Made by a program: the position numbers and the translations under genes
Source of the DNA: Albula goreensis
Taxonomy: Eukaryota > Chordata > Actinopteri > Albuliformes > Albulidae
Direction of reading: 5' to 3'
NCBI GenBank assembly: GCA_022829145.1
Contig: CM040746.1
Span: forward strand, 11,220,184 to 11,284,183
Length of the DNA: 64,000 bases
The notes under the pieces: model-generated
What the model was told of the DNA's origin: nothing
What the model saw: only the letters and a program-made list of their open reading frames with translations
Database searches by the model: none
In this document: positions 26,241-40,139 of the stretch, piece by piece
How positions within the stretch are numbered: the first letter of the stretch is position 1
Layout of the letters: each line of letters starts with the position of its first letter

Positions 26241-26514
26241 TGTCCAGACCCGACCCCCCAATCCCTGACTAACGTGCTCAATGCTTGTAAAAATACTGTA
26301 ACTTCCTCAACGAAACCGCCTGAGGGAAATAATGCAAGAGAAATAGGCCAAGCTGACAAGCCGATGATCAAATGAGACAACAGTTCAACACCTGAGAAAA
26401 AGCATGCATACTTTGGTGAAACAAAAACCCTCCAACGACAGAAAAGTAGTGTGGGAGAGTGCTGCATATTCGCTCAAGAGTGAATAAGGACCAAGAGTGT
26501 CCTTAGATAGTAAT

Positions 26515-26547
<33 letters not shown>

Positions 26548-26549
26548 GT
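26515..26549. repeat. (GT)n microsatellite
   Basis: About 16 GT units. Confidence 0.9.
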
Positions 26550-26854
26550 TGGATGCATGTCTGTTTGAGTGTGAGTATGAAAGTATGCATGGAATATGTA
26601 CACACATACACACTTATATATACTAAATGTGTATACTTAAAAACAAAACAAAACTGAAAGGAAGAAAACTGTCTTCAAGGCAAACTTTACAAGCAAGTGT
26701 GTGAAAAAATGTTCTAATCTCAGCCAACCAGTTTTTGTTTTGAGATATATGACATCTGTACAAACTCTGTTGAGTGTTTTTCCCCAAAAAAGAGCTACTG
26801 CAATTCAGACTTTCAAGATGGGCACCTTGTCCCTTAAAAATACCAGACAAACCA

Positions 26855-26950
26855 ATTTGAGTGGCTCAGTCAGTAAAGATGTCAGCTACAAGTGCAAGCT
26901 GAGCTTTACAGCCGAGATGTCACAGGTTTGAGCCTGGGGCTACATCAACA
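26855..26950 (+). mobile_element. Second type of tRNA-like SINE head
   Basis: GTGGCTCAGTCAGTAAAG (A box) and CACAGGTTTGAGCCTGGGG (B box) are spaced as in a tRNA promoter. The head differs from the other SINEs here. Confidence 0.55.
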
Positions 26951-27276
26951 GACACAAACAGCCTCGTCCAGACAGCTACTAGGGTGGGTTTTTCTTCACT
27001 ACACTTTTCCTCTCCCCGGGCGGGAATGGTGGACAGGGAGAACAGCTCTCAGCTCTCAGCCAGCATACCCTGTGAACAAAAAATACATCTAATACACAAA
27101 CAAAAGCCAGTGCTGGAGAGCTTTCCCACCATATCCCGTTACAAGAAGAAGAGCTGAACAGCTCTTTGTGATTAGATCCGATTGTTTTTTGCACCTGTTG
27201 CTATTCTACAACACCTGAGCCGATTGTGATATTGGTGATGACTGTAATGATTTCAATGCGATATTACAGTCTTAAT

Positions 27277-28126
27277 GTCTCAACCTTACAGCACTATGAG
27301 CCTGACCAGGTCTGTCTCAACCTTACAGCACTATGAGCCTGACCAGGTCTCTCACAACCTTACAGCACTATGAGCCTGACCAGGTCTCTCACAACCTTAA
27401 CCTTACAGCACTATGAGCCTGACCAGGTCTCTCACAACCTTACAGCACTCTCTCATAACCTTACAGCACTATGAGCCTGACCAGGTCTCTCATAACCTTA
27501 CAGAGCCTGACAAGGTCTCTCTCATAACCTAACCTTACAGCACTATGAGCCTGACCAGGTCTCTCACAACCTTACAGCACTACGAGCCTGACAAGGTCTC
27601 TCACAACCTTACAGCACTATGAGCCTGACCAGGTCTCTCATAACCTTACAGCACTATGAGCCTGACAAAGTCTCTCATAACCTTACAGCACTATAAGCCT
27701 GACCAGGTCTCTCATAACCTTACAGCACTATGAGCCTGACCAGGTCTCTCACAACCTTACAGCACTATGAGCCTGACCAGGTCTCTCATAACCTTACAGC
27801 ACTATGAGCCTGACCAGGTCTCTCACAACCTTACAGCACTATGAGCCTGACCAGGTCTCTCATAACCTTACAGCACTATGAGCCTGACCAGGTCTCTCAC
27901 AACCTTACAGCACTATGAGCCTGACCAGGTCTCTCACAACCTTACAGCACTATGAGCCTGACCAGGTCTCTCATAACCTTACAGCACTATGAGCCTGACC
28001 AGGTCTCTCATAACCTTACAGCACTATGAGCCTGACCAGGTCTCTCATAACCTTACAGCACTATGAGCCTGACCAGGTCTCTCATAACCTTACAGCACTA
28101 TGAGCCTGACCAGGTCTCTCATAACC
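27277..28126. repeat. 37-bp minisatellite, about 22 copies
   Basis: The unit GTCTCTCACAACCTTACAGC + ACTATGAGCCTGACCAG is repeated with few differences (CACAACC/CATAACC alternate). The left third has truncated units. Confidence 0.97.
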
Positions 28127-28129
28127 TAT

Positions 28130-28793
28130 ATCAAATAATCTTTGGTACTATGAGGTTTGGTGTTGTGTGTGACTGGAAAAGGTGGAAAAAAGTGACTAAC
28201 TCACTCTTGAGTCAATTTCAGGAGTGCATTGAGCTTCCGCTGTGAAGGGCCTCTGGGTCAGTGAGCTCTGTGGGATGGGAAGGGGGGGGTGGTGAGGGGG
28301 GCTCATGGTACCAGCGTCTCACGGACATGCAGATTGAGGGGCAGTTGGGGGTAAATCGCGCACAGCTAAGCTCCGTGTCTGCTGGATTTAACACTACAGC
28401 TGCCAGCTGAACCTGGGGAGCCATTGTCAATGCTAGGACAGGACACGTAGAAACACAGCTCTGCCTCTCTGTAGCTCCACCCCACATAGCCCGCCCCTCT
28501 ACCACCTCACCACAGCCACACCCATTCCCACTACATCCCACACCTTCTCTTATCTCATGGTACATGCTCCACAGACACATCCCCCATGAAGCCCCACCCC
28601 ACTGCCATATACTCCCGCCCTTTATTTCTGTAGCCCCTCCCCTCTCCCCCCTTCTGCTGAATCCAGTCAGCAACAGGTTCACGGTAGATGCCAATAAGGT
28701 GAATTATTTTTAAGGCGGTGTTGGATTAGGGCCACCTGGGGGTGATGGAGTGGAAAGGGTGAAATCACAGCAGGAGCCCAGTGACAAGGAGAC

Positions 28794-28795
<2 letters not shown>
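28130..28795. other. Gene-free stretch
   Basis: G- and C-rich patches at 28277-28300 and 28480-28660; no gene supported. Confidence 0.35.

Positions 28796-28866
<71 letters not shown>
28796..28866. repeat. (GA)n microsatellite
   Basis: About 34 GA units with two interruptions. Confidence 0.95.
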
Positions 28867-28871
<5 letters not shown>

Positions 28872-28956
28872 GGAAACTTGTTTCTCCATACAGTCCCTAA
28901 GGGAGGATCCATTTCAAAGCATGATGTCATTTTCAGTGGTCTAATCTCACACACAG

Positions 28957-28957
<1 letters not shown>

Positions 28958-28996
<39 letters not shown>

Positions 28997-29125
28997 ATGC
29001 ACACAAATGCACACACACACACATACACGAGCACACACAAATGCACACACACATATACACACACAAATGCACACACACATATACACACACAAATGCGCAT
29101 GCACATAAAATGCACACACCCACAC
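28958..29125. repeat. (CA)n tract and CACACAAATGCA repeat
   Basis: A pure CA run to ~28995, then a ~24-bp unit CACACACAAATGCACACACA repeated about five times. Confidence 0.9.
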
Positions 29126-30338
29126 AGTGACTCTGTAATCTGTCTCATCTGAGCAAACACACATATGTAAATCCATTACATACAATACAGCATTATATTT
29201 ACATTAGTGTTCCCCTTAACTGCAAGAATAAGAAGCTCTTTCACAGTTTACTTAACCAGCTCCAACGCTAATCCCTATGGACACACTGACAGGGTTTCTA
29301 AACACAGTTAGAGCACACAACTGTTCACAAATATCCTGTATTACTGTCCAAAGCTACAAGCCTTTATAGAACAGGGAGGGCTACCAACACAAACACGCAC
29401 ACGGGTGCACGCACACATGAACACACGCATACATACTCATTCACTCTTACTACACTTCAAGCACAGGTAAATCAAAAGCCAGTTAAAACAAAGTAAAACC
29501 ACATCACACACCCGAATGCTATGAACCTACCACAGAAAAATGTAAAACTGGAAAACGTCAAATCAGAATTTCCAAAACAATGAAAAACTCACAGGTCCCG
29601 CAGTGTGGTAATGGAAAAACATGTCAGTATATGAATACAGGTGCATAAACATACAGGTTATTACATCCTGGGGGGTCCGCAGACAGACAGACAGGCATTT
29701 CCTGTCTTCAGCTCCAAACACAGAGGAACACAGAGAAAATGCAATAGGCGCTGAAACAAGTCAAATTAAATAACATGATCCAATGTACTCCTGGAGTGGA
29801 ACGAAAAGCCCTGTGCCACAGGGACAGAGACCGCAGGCCCTGCGGCCACAGGCAGGTCAGAGTAAGAAAAAGTATGCATGATACTGAGTGAGTGAATGAG
29901 TGATAGTGAGAGAATGAGAGTGTGTGCTTGAGAGCGAGACAATAACTGAAGACAATAAAAGAAAGAGAGAAAACCATAAAGAATTTGTATGCTTGAGTGA
30001 GAGACACTGAGATAATATGAGAGGAAAGGAGAATGAGTGTGTGAGAAGCACAGCGAGGGAGAGACAGGGAAAGTCAAACCCACTCTATTTTGAGCTTATC
30101 AGGATTAAGCGCCATCAGTTATTGGTCTGATTGATTAGTGTCCCCTGCGGCTTCAACGCAGAGTGAAGCCAGGGCAACTTTCTGTGCCCTCACAGTAGTG
30201 TGAGAGAGAGCATAGGTTCTACATTATATGATCTCAGCATAGCATTGCTGTTCAACTGGCACATTCAATAACCCTCAGCATATTTCATCTGAGCCTGTAA
30301 TAACTGACACCATGCCAATCATAAAAAAAATTCTTTCC
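29126..30338. other. Gene-free stretch
   Basis: A GAGTGA-rich patch at 29880-30060. No gene supported. Confidence 0.35.
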
Positions 30339-30674
30339 TTAAAGGCCCACTGCAGCCAAACGTACTTCCTTCTTTAATCAGAGAAAGAGGTAGTGATACT
30401 GTAGGAGTTGTTATAGTAACACTGCTTCAGTTGCTCAGTGGGTTTATGAATAAGATAGCTACAGTACATCTTTAATGTATTAAAGAACTATATAATGAAT
30501 CCTAAACTATTTTAGGAGGAAATGAGAAAATTCACTTTTCAGGAATATATTCATGATTTCACTAGCATCATTTTTTCAGTTCAGTTCATCAGTTCATTGT
30601 CCAGCAGCATTTTTTACCTACAGGATGTGATAAAGCAGCTAAAACAGATCAGATTGAGTCAGCAGGGCCTTTAA
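30339..30674. mobile_element. Second TTAA-flanked MITE
   Basis: TTAA at 30339-30342 and 30671-30674. The ends AGGCCCACTGCAGCCAAA and (reverse complement) AGGCCCTGCTGACTCAAT share an inverted repeat of about 8-10 bases. AT-rich interior without coding frame. Confidence 0.55.
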
Positions 30675-31735
30675 ATTCAACCAATCAAAAGCTAGAGTCC
30701 TTAACCTGCAAACTGTGGCAGTTTTAAGACATCAAGACAGTCGAGTGACATTGTAGCATTGAGGTGCAGACCAATCACTGCTCTCTGCTCCACAAAAGTC
30801 CACACCCTGATTGGATCCAGGAGTTGGAGGGGCAAGGCATAGCCCCACCCTTTTTACAAAAGAGGAGCCAGATCAAGATTCCCCCCTCCCTCCCCAAAGA
30901 ACTGCAGCATTGATAATGTGATAAAGACACTGTGGAGTCTTGTTCCCAACAGCACTATTTTGGGAGTTTTGGAATGCAGCCACTCGGCTATATAAAGCAA
31001 CAATGACACACTATAGTGATATGGAGTGGGAGACTGAGAGACACGGGCCCTCAATCCGCAGTGCAACAGTCCTTCAAATTACAGTAAAGTCCCCGCAAAA
31101 CACACCCTGATCACCCACACACAGTACTGCAGCAGAATGTAACACATAAATGCACAATACTACTGCAGAGTGTAACACACACACACACACACACACTTCC
31201 ACAAACTTGCAAACTCAGTATTTGCGGTGCTTCAGAGTAGAAGGCATTGTGGGGCTGTGTTGTGACTGGGTGCAGACTTTCTCTGTCAGGTCTGAGACGG
31301 TTCCCACCCAAAACAATGTTCACCGCCGGTAAAAGCCTCTTCGGTGCTACACAGAAACAATGGCTGCCAGACTATTTCTGCCTGTTTCCAGGGCGTGCGT
31401 CATTCACTCAGACAAAGAACCCTGGAGTGACCTAACCTCCCCCAAGTACCCCAAATCCCCCTCCCACACAGAGAACCCCCCACCCCATTCCGACAGCACC
31501 AGCGCTCTGTTTGAAGCCCCCCACAACTCCCTATCCCCAATGATTCCCACAATCCCTTGCTTCAGGGCATAAGAAGTGTGATGTCACAAATGGGCCAGAC
31601 AGACAGACTGTGATCCAGACAGACTTCCTCCCTGCAGACAGAGGCAGAGGCAGTACTAATGAATGGTGACATAATAATCACCTCTAATTTTCACTTACAT
31701 CATTATAACTGTACTGTAACAAAAATATGGGGTGG
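30675..31735. other. Gene-free stretch
   Basis: Short (CA)n at 31174-31196; otherwise nothing recognised. Confidence 0.35.
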
Positions 31736-31895
31736 CAGTGTAGTCTAATAGTTAGGTAGCTGGGTTTGCAACTCCAAGGCTGCAGGGTGAAGAAGACACT
31801 TCATCCGCACTACTTTAAATAATACAAAGATGGTGTATAAAACGTTAGCTATGCAAGTTGCTCTAAATAAGGGTGCTTGTAAAAATCAAATTTAA
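31736..31895 (+). mobile_element. tRNA-derived SINE, decayed
   Basis: GTAGTCTAATAGTTAGGTAG then CTGGGTTTGCAACTCCAAGG followed by a body ending ATGCAAGTTGCTCTAAATAA. Same family as the 25.65-kb copy, more diverged. Confidence 0.65.
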
Positions 31896-32790
31896 AACCC
31901 TGGAAAAAATGGTATTTCCCAATTTAGGAATGGGTTTAAGAGGCATAGGAAGCCATGTGGGCCCCCATCCCCCCCTCACCAGGCGGGTGACCATGACCCC
32001 CGATGACCTTGTCTAAGAGGCTGCATTAGTGCCGGGTTCCAGAGCACTCAAAACCCCCCGTGTGTCCCGTTTCAGTAGGGTCCTCCATTAGAAATTAGTA
32101 TAATCCCCTGATTACAAACTTGTACCTGCACAAGGCAAAGGGTGCATAAAAAACCGCTTGTGTTACACCTGCTGCCGAGACAGAGAGAGCAGAGGGACTG
32201 AGTAAGCACAGCACTTTTACACCTCCTGTCTCACTGCTTTATGTCATGTTATTATCGATACGTCCAGATAAATGTTTATTTTATGTTCAATCATGTACAG
32301 CTGTACAGCTGTAATGTATGAAAGGTCATGGACAAATTAAACAAAAATGTATTATCATGCATTGTTATTCTGTGGCACCTGTGTTTCTATTAAATTTCCT
32401 CCACTGCAATTCACTGGATGGCCAAGTTTGTGTTCCTAATATTACACTTCAGCATTTGGGAATGATTCCACCTGAACCTCCACCCAAAAACCTGCTCATC
32501 TTCCAGTCCACATGACCACTATGGCCGTGTGACCCGGGGGTGCTGATCTCTGATTGGCAGAGGGAATTCTTCCAGCTCGGCATCACCCTGCCAAGCCGTT
32601 AATGGCACAACAGTCCTTTCCCTCTCTCTCTTGTTATCGTTTTCTGTGTATGTGTGTGTGCGTGTGTGTCTGTAAAAATAGGCAGAGAGAAGCGCGTAAT
32701 CTAGCGAGGGTGGGGGTGACCTGACAGGACACCTGATTAACACCAATTGACCCGGACACTTTCCCCTTTGGGCTCAGCAGGGATTGGGGC

Positions 32791-32826
<36 letters not shown>

Positions 32827-33044
32827 ATGGGGGGTTGAGCTGAGGGTGCAGAGGAGATTAGAGTGCTGCTTTAGCTGCTCCCTCAAGGGAAAGCCCCTTT
32901 ACTGATCACACTCTTAACAGGGTCTTCACCTGGAGGAAGGGAGAGCCCCATCTGCTGTATGTCTGCATGTGTGTGTGTGTGTGTGTGTGTGTACACATGT
33001 GTGTTTGTGTGTATGTGTATGTGTGTCTGAGTATGTTCAGGTGC
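31896..33044. other. Gene-free stretch with two (TG)n tracts
   Basis: Microsatellites at 32793-32822 and 32968-33030; no gene supported. Confidence 0.45.
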
Positions 33045-33145
33045 AAGCTGTGGCCTACCGGGTTGATTCCCAGGTAGGGCACTGCCATTGTATCCTTCAG
33101 CAAAGAACTTAACTACTCAACTTAAACTTTCCTGAATTTCTTCAG
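33045..33145 (+). mobile_element. SINE fragment (middle part)
   Basis: GGGTTGATTCCCAGGTAGGG then CACTGCCATTGTATCCTTCA and AGAACTTAAC are the B box and body of the common SINE. The tRNA head is missing. Confidence 0.6.
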
Positions 33146-36100
33146 CATTCAGATTGTAGCGCTGAATACTACAATCATTCCAAATGAGTTTGTAACATGC
33201 TGCAAAAATCCTTCAAGCATGGTTGCACTCATTTGGTGGAAATGGCGAGAACTGTAACAAAAACCAGTGTTCTCCAATAGGACAGCCAATGCAGCACTGC
33301 CACCTTTTATAAAAAAGCTTGCAAAGAGTTTCTTGTGTTGAATATAGCTGTCCTCTATGGTGTGACGTGCACTGACAAAAAAATCTGTCATCTTAACAAA
33401 AGGCATGAGGGTGGGAGTGAAACCATCATCCCCCCAAAAAAATGTGCCACGTACAGCAATGAGACAGACAGGCGGGCAAACAAGGAAAAGCTGGGAGACG
33501 CAGAACCTCCCCCAGTTTCAGCGCTGTAATGTCCAAAGAATGCGTTGCTGAGCTGGGGAGGGGGAGGGTCCTGTCCCTGTTTGGGAGGAGAGGAGCACTG
33601 TAATTGGGCCACTGACTGACAGACACACCGTCACTGCCACACCCATGTTAATCTTGCTCTCACCCTGCTTACGATGCGAATCTGGCCTGCAGCAACTCGT
33701 CTACAACCGCAGTGATCTGCAGACATCTGCCTCTGTCCTTCATCATGGGATTCTCCAGCTGTTGTCTTGGGTAAGCTGCTGGGCGTGCTTCTTATTCTCA
33801 CCTTCACAATCAGCAACCAGGTTAGACCCCTTAGGAATGTCTTCAGGTCTGACAAAGGACCTTAAAATGACCAACCAGTTTAAACTCAGGAAACCAGGCG
33901 AGGTGAGTTACATGTGTAAGAAAATACATTGGTTGATCAGTTAAGGGTGTAATAACAAAACCAGCGTGACCTACAGCTCTCCAGGATCAGGGCTGGGGTC
34001 CCATACAGACCATGTCACTTTCCTGGGCTGGGGCCCCTGCCTCGGTGTGACAATGTTAAAGGATCTCGGAGTGAAAATCTGCAAGCTTGACAAAATCAAA
34101 CTGAAGTGGCCAATCACATGCCGGTGACGAGGTTCCATGGTTAAAGTTGGGGTGGACTGAACGAGGGAGAGGGGGCACGAATGCCTGTTACGCTTCAGGC
34201 ACGGTCCTTGAAGCCCTCCTCCTGTGTAGACTGTTACAGATCTATGGTCACACTGACCACTAACAACAGAATGTGCGCTGGACCAATCAGTGCCTTCTAG
34301 GTGACCATTTCCCATGACAACATGACCATACAGAACATAAGGAACATAAATATGCGATTACCCTTTAAAATGGGTAAATGTCACCTCAAATGCAAGATAT
34401 ACAATAAAATTACACACATTACTCATTATTTTCTTTAGTTTACTTGATGCCATGCAGTTAACATGGACTAATACAAATTGTAATATTTGCATATTTTATA
34501 TGTCCTATGTCATCAAACCACTATATAAGTTCAAATATCCTATTTCATGTGCCTGTTTGTCATATTAAATTTGAGCCATACATTCCATTCACTTGCAAGT
34601 AAGCTTAACATGGGTTAAAACAAATTTTTACACATTTACATATTTCCTAATTTACAAGTTTTTTTTAATTTACATCTTCTGATCAGTCACACTGAATATT
34701 AAGCTGCTTTTTCATAAACTTCATATCAATACATTTTAAATGGGTCTATTTACACTGTAAAAATGACCATAACCATCATAATTAGTTATTATGCACAAAT
34801 GCATATACTTTATACAAGTGTATTTATGAATATGTTAAAGCAAGGATATCCAGACTTCCCATTCCTGTCATTCACACTGAAAACAGGGCGGGGCATGTGC
34901 TCTGAATTGTGAGCGATGTGTGTGGGATGGTCTGGTCTAGCGGTCTGGCGCGGTCGTTAGCCGTTCCGCCCTCTCGGTGCTGAAAGCCCTGCGGTCAGCC
35001 GGTCAGCACCACAATACACCCGGACACCACTCTCACAGGGGGGACCTCTGGTTTCCTGGGTTACAGCCGGAGCTGTGTGTGTGTGGGGGGCACTGCATCC
35101 CCCCTCACCCTCTTCTTAGCCCCCTACCCGCTCCTTTCTCTCTATTTACAAAGGAAAGCTGAACAGAATCCATCTGAAGTAGGAGCCCTCCACCCCCATC
35201 CCCAGAAAAAAACACCCCAACCCCCCCAACTTCTGTGCGTTTTACGGCAGCCTGCATGCATTTCAATGCAGAAGTGGTCAGAGCTCAGACCGGGCACTCT
35301 GGACCACCAGGAAGAGGTTTAAGAGAGGAGGAAGGGGATGGGGGGTAGGGTACAACAACAGAAAACACCACCCTCCAGCTGACCACACTGACAGCGCTTC
35401 TGTCTCAGAGGAGTGACCGACAGCAGGGTCGGCTGAGATGAAATACCAGTGCTGAGTAGACAGCAGGGCGAGCCGCACCTGAGGAGCGCTAATTATCTCC
35501 CCTCACACGGTAATCTACTGTGTTCACAAACACAACCTCCCTCAGGGCTCCAAGCACACTGCGCTTACAAGCATACACATACACATGCTTACAAACACAT
35601 GTACACACGATTAGGCGCATAAGCACACAAATACACACACACTTAGAAACTCATGCAAACAACCAGACTTACACACACTTAGAACCACATGATTGCAAAC
35701 ACATTTATACTCACAAACACTTACACATACACACCTACACACACATCAACTGTAATGTTCTTAAGAACACATGGTTACTCACAAGCCTCAAAACGTACAT
35801 TTATAAACAGGCACCTAAAAAACAAACAGGGTTTGAAATGAACTGAAGAGACGTGGCAGTGTACCTTCAAAAGGCCGAGCTCACCGAGTGTGATCTGCCT
35901 TCATCCTGCCCACGCCCCCCTGAGGGGGTCACCAACCTCACAGCATGTCACCCCCCCACCACCACCACCATCACCCCCAGGAGACTGCATCTCTGCAGGG
36001 GGGTAGACGTTGATGTGTGAGTGGGCGAGAGAACTGAGGGGTGACTCTCTCAACCATATCCAAGCTCAGTCCTACACAGGTGAAAAGGCAACTCCCGCCT

Positions 36101-36147
36101 GTTTATATACGATAATATACAGCAGGCATTATTGTTTCACTGGGGTA
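33146..36147. other. Gene-free stretch
   Basis: AT-rich at 34330-34850 and a degenerate CA-rich patch at 35560-35750. No gene supported. Confidence 0.35.
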
Positions 36148-36235
36148 ACTGTGTGGTATGACGGTTAGGCAGCGGGGCTTGTAACTCAGAGGTTACTTAG
36201 AATGCAAAAGTAGCATATGAAAAGTAAATCCATAA
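36148..36235 (+). mobile_element. SINE head fragment
   Basis: GTGTGGTATGACGGTTAGGC then AGCGGGGCTTGTAACTCAGA GGTT is the tRNA-like head of the common SINE; the body is lost. Confidence 0.5.
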
Positions 36236-38550
36236 ATAAAGTGGGCCTTTAAGTGAATCACTGATGCTACAAATATTGCCGCCTTGGATCGAATCTCCTG
36301 AACTCCTGAAGTAGAGGTGCACAGGGCTACCTGCCGTGTCATAGGGAAGCGGCCCATGCTCAGCCAATCACACGGCAGTGCTCAATCCCCACAGGATTAC
36401 AGAACTCATCCTCTGCAAGCAGGCCTTGCTAGTACTCGTCAAGCCGTACATCACCTCAGACTTGTCAATGTCTCCATGAACAGGGCGCGCCGCCTCACAC
36501 CATCTTGTCTGGACACGGGGATGGGCCGTGATGTAACTACATGCACTCAGTCTCGACCACGCCCCCCTTTCCCCCAACATCTGAGCCAGGAGGGGATTAC
36601 CCACCCCTCAAGGAAAATCTGTGCTGCAAAAAACCACCGGGGCAATGGAGTCTTTCTATGCTGAATCAATACCCCTCTGCTTCTCCGTCTAGCCCCCTTG
36701 TCAAGCCCCCTCCACCCGTAACTCAAGGGACGGACAGATTGATTTTGGCAGATGGAGAAAGGTTTTGTGAGGACAGTATGAGACTGATGGGGGGAGGGGG
36801 TGGGGGAGTCTGTAGACTGGGGCTGAATAAAAAAAGATATTATTGAATTTTATCAAATTTGTATCAGGAGTATCTTGAGATCTCTAAATATTGGACAGTC
36901 TAGGTTCCAAGACCTGAAAGAGGCAGTGAGGTGGTAATACGCTACCCCCACCCACCCAATTCACTCTGCCTGTCTGCTTTAGTCACCTCCCCAGCCCTCA
37001 GCTTGGGCAGACCACAAACCCCACCTGCCCATGCGCTCACCTGCTCACCACTCCCTCCCCCTAGACTCCGCCCTGAAGCCTGTCAGCAGCACCGCCCATA
37101 TCCTAAGCAGGAGGGAAGAGATGCCCATCGCCCCTCAAACAACCGAACACTGCTCATGACTGTTCCCTTAAACCAACAGTCAGACACAAACCCCTTCCTG
37201 AGAAAGTCACAGCTATCCTAATTCTTTAGCACTGCTAAAATGTTTGTGTTAATGTTTAAATGCACTACTGTATGTTTTTGATGCCTCCAGAAAGAGGAAG
37301 AAACATGTGGGATGAGATGGAAAGAGAGAGATTAAAAGAAAAATGGGGCACAGGGATGAAGAGATCAAGAAATACTATGCCATCACAGTTAGCGGAGAGC
37401 TCAGAGTCACAAGTCAATGAGACAGAACCATTGACTTGAGAAAACCATTGACAATGAGAAAAAATGTTCTAAAAAGTGAAGAGAAAGATGGTAATTCAAA
37501 GAAAAAGAGGGAAAGAAGGAAGAACCCAAGAGAGAAAAACAAAATAATGAACCAGGTGAAGATTAAGCATTCTTTGGTGAAAAATCTGTGGCCCAGGATG
37601 TGATATCATGCTTTTCAGGAAGTTTAATGTAGAAATCACTAAGACAACTATGTTAGCCTAATGTTAGCAGTGATTCCTACATGCTGATTTTTGTAAGTGA
37701 GGACGATCTATGAAATTGCTTCCCTGTCAGAATCAATTTTTTTATTCACGTTGTCATGAAGGGAAGTGAATTTTTCTTGTGCAAGGTGTGACCAGGGCAC
37801 GAGGAAAAAGGAGCGATGAAAAGACAGGCTGAAGGAGGATGTGAGGACACATTGCCCAGCTGTGATGGGTGGAAACAGGATTGATCTGCGTTCTTCCTGC
37901 CAGGCTCCACTGGGGAAAAGGGCCCGCTGTGTGGCAGAGAGAGGCAGCGCACTTCCATCCGCTAAAGTCATTTTCTCACCATCGTGGGCCTGACCTTTGA
38001 CCTTTCACCCCAACCCCAGGGAGGGCCCAACAAGGGTGCATCAAGAAGAAAACTGGCAGATATCCGGGCCCCATCCGGACACCCTAAGGTACCATCCACC
38101 CTCCCTCCCTTCCTTCCTGTGTTATTTCACTGACCTGAAGTAACTAATAAATGACTAGGTGAGGTTTTTTCTATATTGCTTTCATCTGACCATGTTCTAT
38201 AGGCTAGATTAGGTGGAGGAAGGGAGTGACACGTTACAGATCACAGATGCATCCCTCATATTAACCATATTCAGTAGGACTTGAGCTGACTGGCCCAAGT
38301 CCCACTTAATTTCATTACATTCATTCAGGAAATGACGTCATCGCCAGGAGGTTTCAGTTATCATGTTCTACCGAAATGACTGATAAAGGGGAAATTACGG
38401 CATAAGAAGCGGAGTTCAGATCGGGATGTACATAATCGCTTGTCTTTCACCTCACTTGAACACCGTCTGTGTTTTCTGACCACACCAGACCGTTAGTCTC
38501 TTAGAACGGAGAACCTAATGATAATCGACTTTTTAAAAACCGTTTTAAAA
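36236..38550. other. Gene-free stretch
   Basis: Purine-rich at 37280-37560; nothing else recognised. Confidence 0.35.
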
Positions 38551-38559
38551 TACACTGCC

Positions 38560-38980
38560 ATGTATTTAATATACAGGTGTTTTACTGTAACCCACAGCTG
38601 AAGGACCTTGAAAAGTTAGAGAAGATTTTTCCCCTCGTCTAGAAGAGAATGGGGGCGGGATGTATCTTTTTTCTGTAGAAGCCCCGGGGAGTTGCAAACC
38701 CGAGTTGAACAAAGGAATGAAAACAATGTGGAGCCCTGTTCCAGATATAGCATCAAAAAACAATACAACGACATTTGCATAATTACTTCCTTGTCTTGTG
38801 CGCGTTTTCCTTTGCGTTAGCCGGCGATAGCGCCAAGGCGCACGCTGAGCTTTTCTGGCATTGGAGTGATGATGGGGGTGGGGGGAGCTTATGGGACTGG
38901 AAGATGTAGCTGGTTCTCGGTGTCGAGTAACATAAGATTTCCTGGTGGTAACACGACAGTTGTGGTTGGACACGTTTGCA
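38560..38980. other. CpG-containing block, possible regulatory or alternative first-exon region
   Basis: A local rise in CpG (GCCGGCGATAGCGCCAAGGC and neighbours) in otherwise CpG-poor DNA, 1.2 kb left of the candidate n4bp3 first exon. No convincing coding frame. Confidence 0.3.
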
Positions 38981-40139
38981 AGAATCCCTTCAGAAGAACT
39001 TCCAAGGAAACCAAATTAAAAACAATGCTCCCTCTCTCTCGCTCTTTCTCTCTGATACAGATGCATTTCACAAATAAACAAATTCCTTGCGTTCCAATTG
39101 CTTGCAGAGTTAACAGAATAAAATCTCGAAAATAAAGTTTTATACATAACGCCACATAATTTACGTAGACGTTCTGGTGTATTTTGACAAGTGGCATAAA
39201 GACCCATCAAAGCTATTTATCACCTGTGACAGTAATTTACATAGCATAGCATACACAAATTAAAATACTGAACAGTGTCTGTAACGTTATACCTTATCAG
39301 GTGCGTCATCGCAAATGTTCAAACAATTCAGTCTGCATATACCATGGTGTATACAATGCAACCATCATAATATGCTGAGTAGAGATTTGTGACATCACAA
39401 AAACATAACCCTATACTATATATACGTGCACCAAGCATACGTGATTTCATAACTTATTGTACAGCTAGCTAGCTCAAACAACGCCACAAATAATAAAAGC
39501 GAGTTCTATAAGCATTTTTTATTTTTGCAATACTCGACTATTTTGCAATACTTCTCTACAGACACTATACTGACACTATACTGTCCAACCGGAGTCGTAA
39601 TCCAATAACTTGATGGCTGTGACAGGTGAGTATAGTCATAGTAACCAACCTCTTATTCTACATAGCTAAATCTTTCGTTTTATTTGTACCTTGGCAAAAA
39701 ATAACAACTGGAAGGCAATGCAAGCAGACATCAAAACTAATTGTCTGAACAAAACAACCAGCTACCAGTACCTAGAACATTAAATACGCATCGCATCACA
39801 GACCTACCAAAGTAATTAGCTAAGATACGTAGCTATACTTGACTATCTGCAGCTTAATGTTTGCCATCATAGATGTGATATGCTTAACTTCCCAAAATCA
39901 AAACAAGCTGACCGAACATTTTAGCTACCAAAATACCAAACCCGATACAGTTCACGAAAAATCTTTTTTAACAATTCAGACTCGGAGACTTGACAAATGC
40001 AGTCAAGCACTGCTAGTTGCTACTACACTTAACTCCGAACTTGGAGGAGAAAATTAGTATCTACCTAGCACTGTGGCTCAGTTTAAATCTTTTCGCGGCA
40101 GTTATTGTTCTCTTAGCAAGAAAGGTTGTCAACGCTTAC

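Noticed and set aside
27277-28126. CRISPR-like direct repeat array
   Set aside because: Units are contiguous with no unique spacers and the DNA is a vertebrate intron or intergenic region, so it is a minisatellite.
38566-38973. A 135-codon minus-strand frame in CpG-rich DNA
   Set aside because: No recognisable domain and no matching splice context. Kept only as a possible regulatory block.
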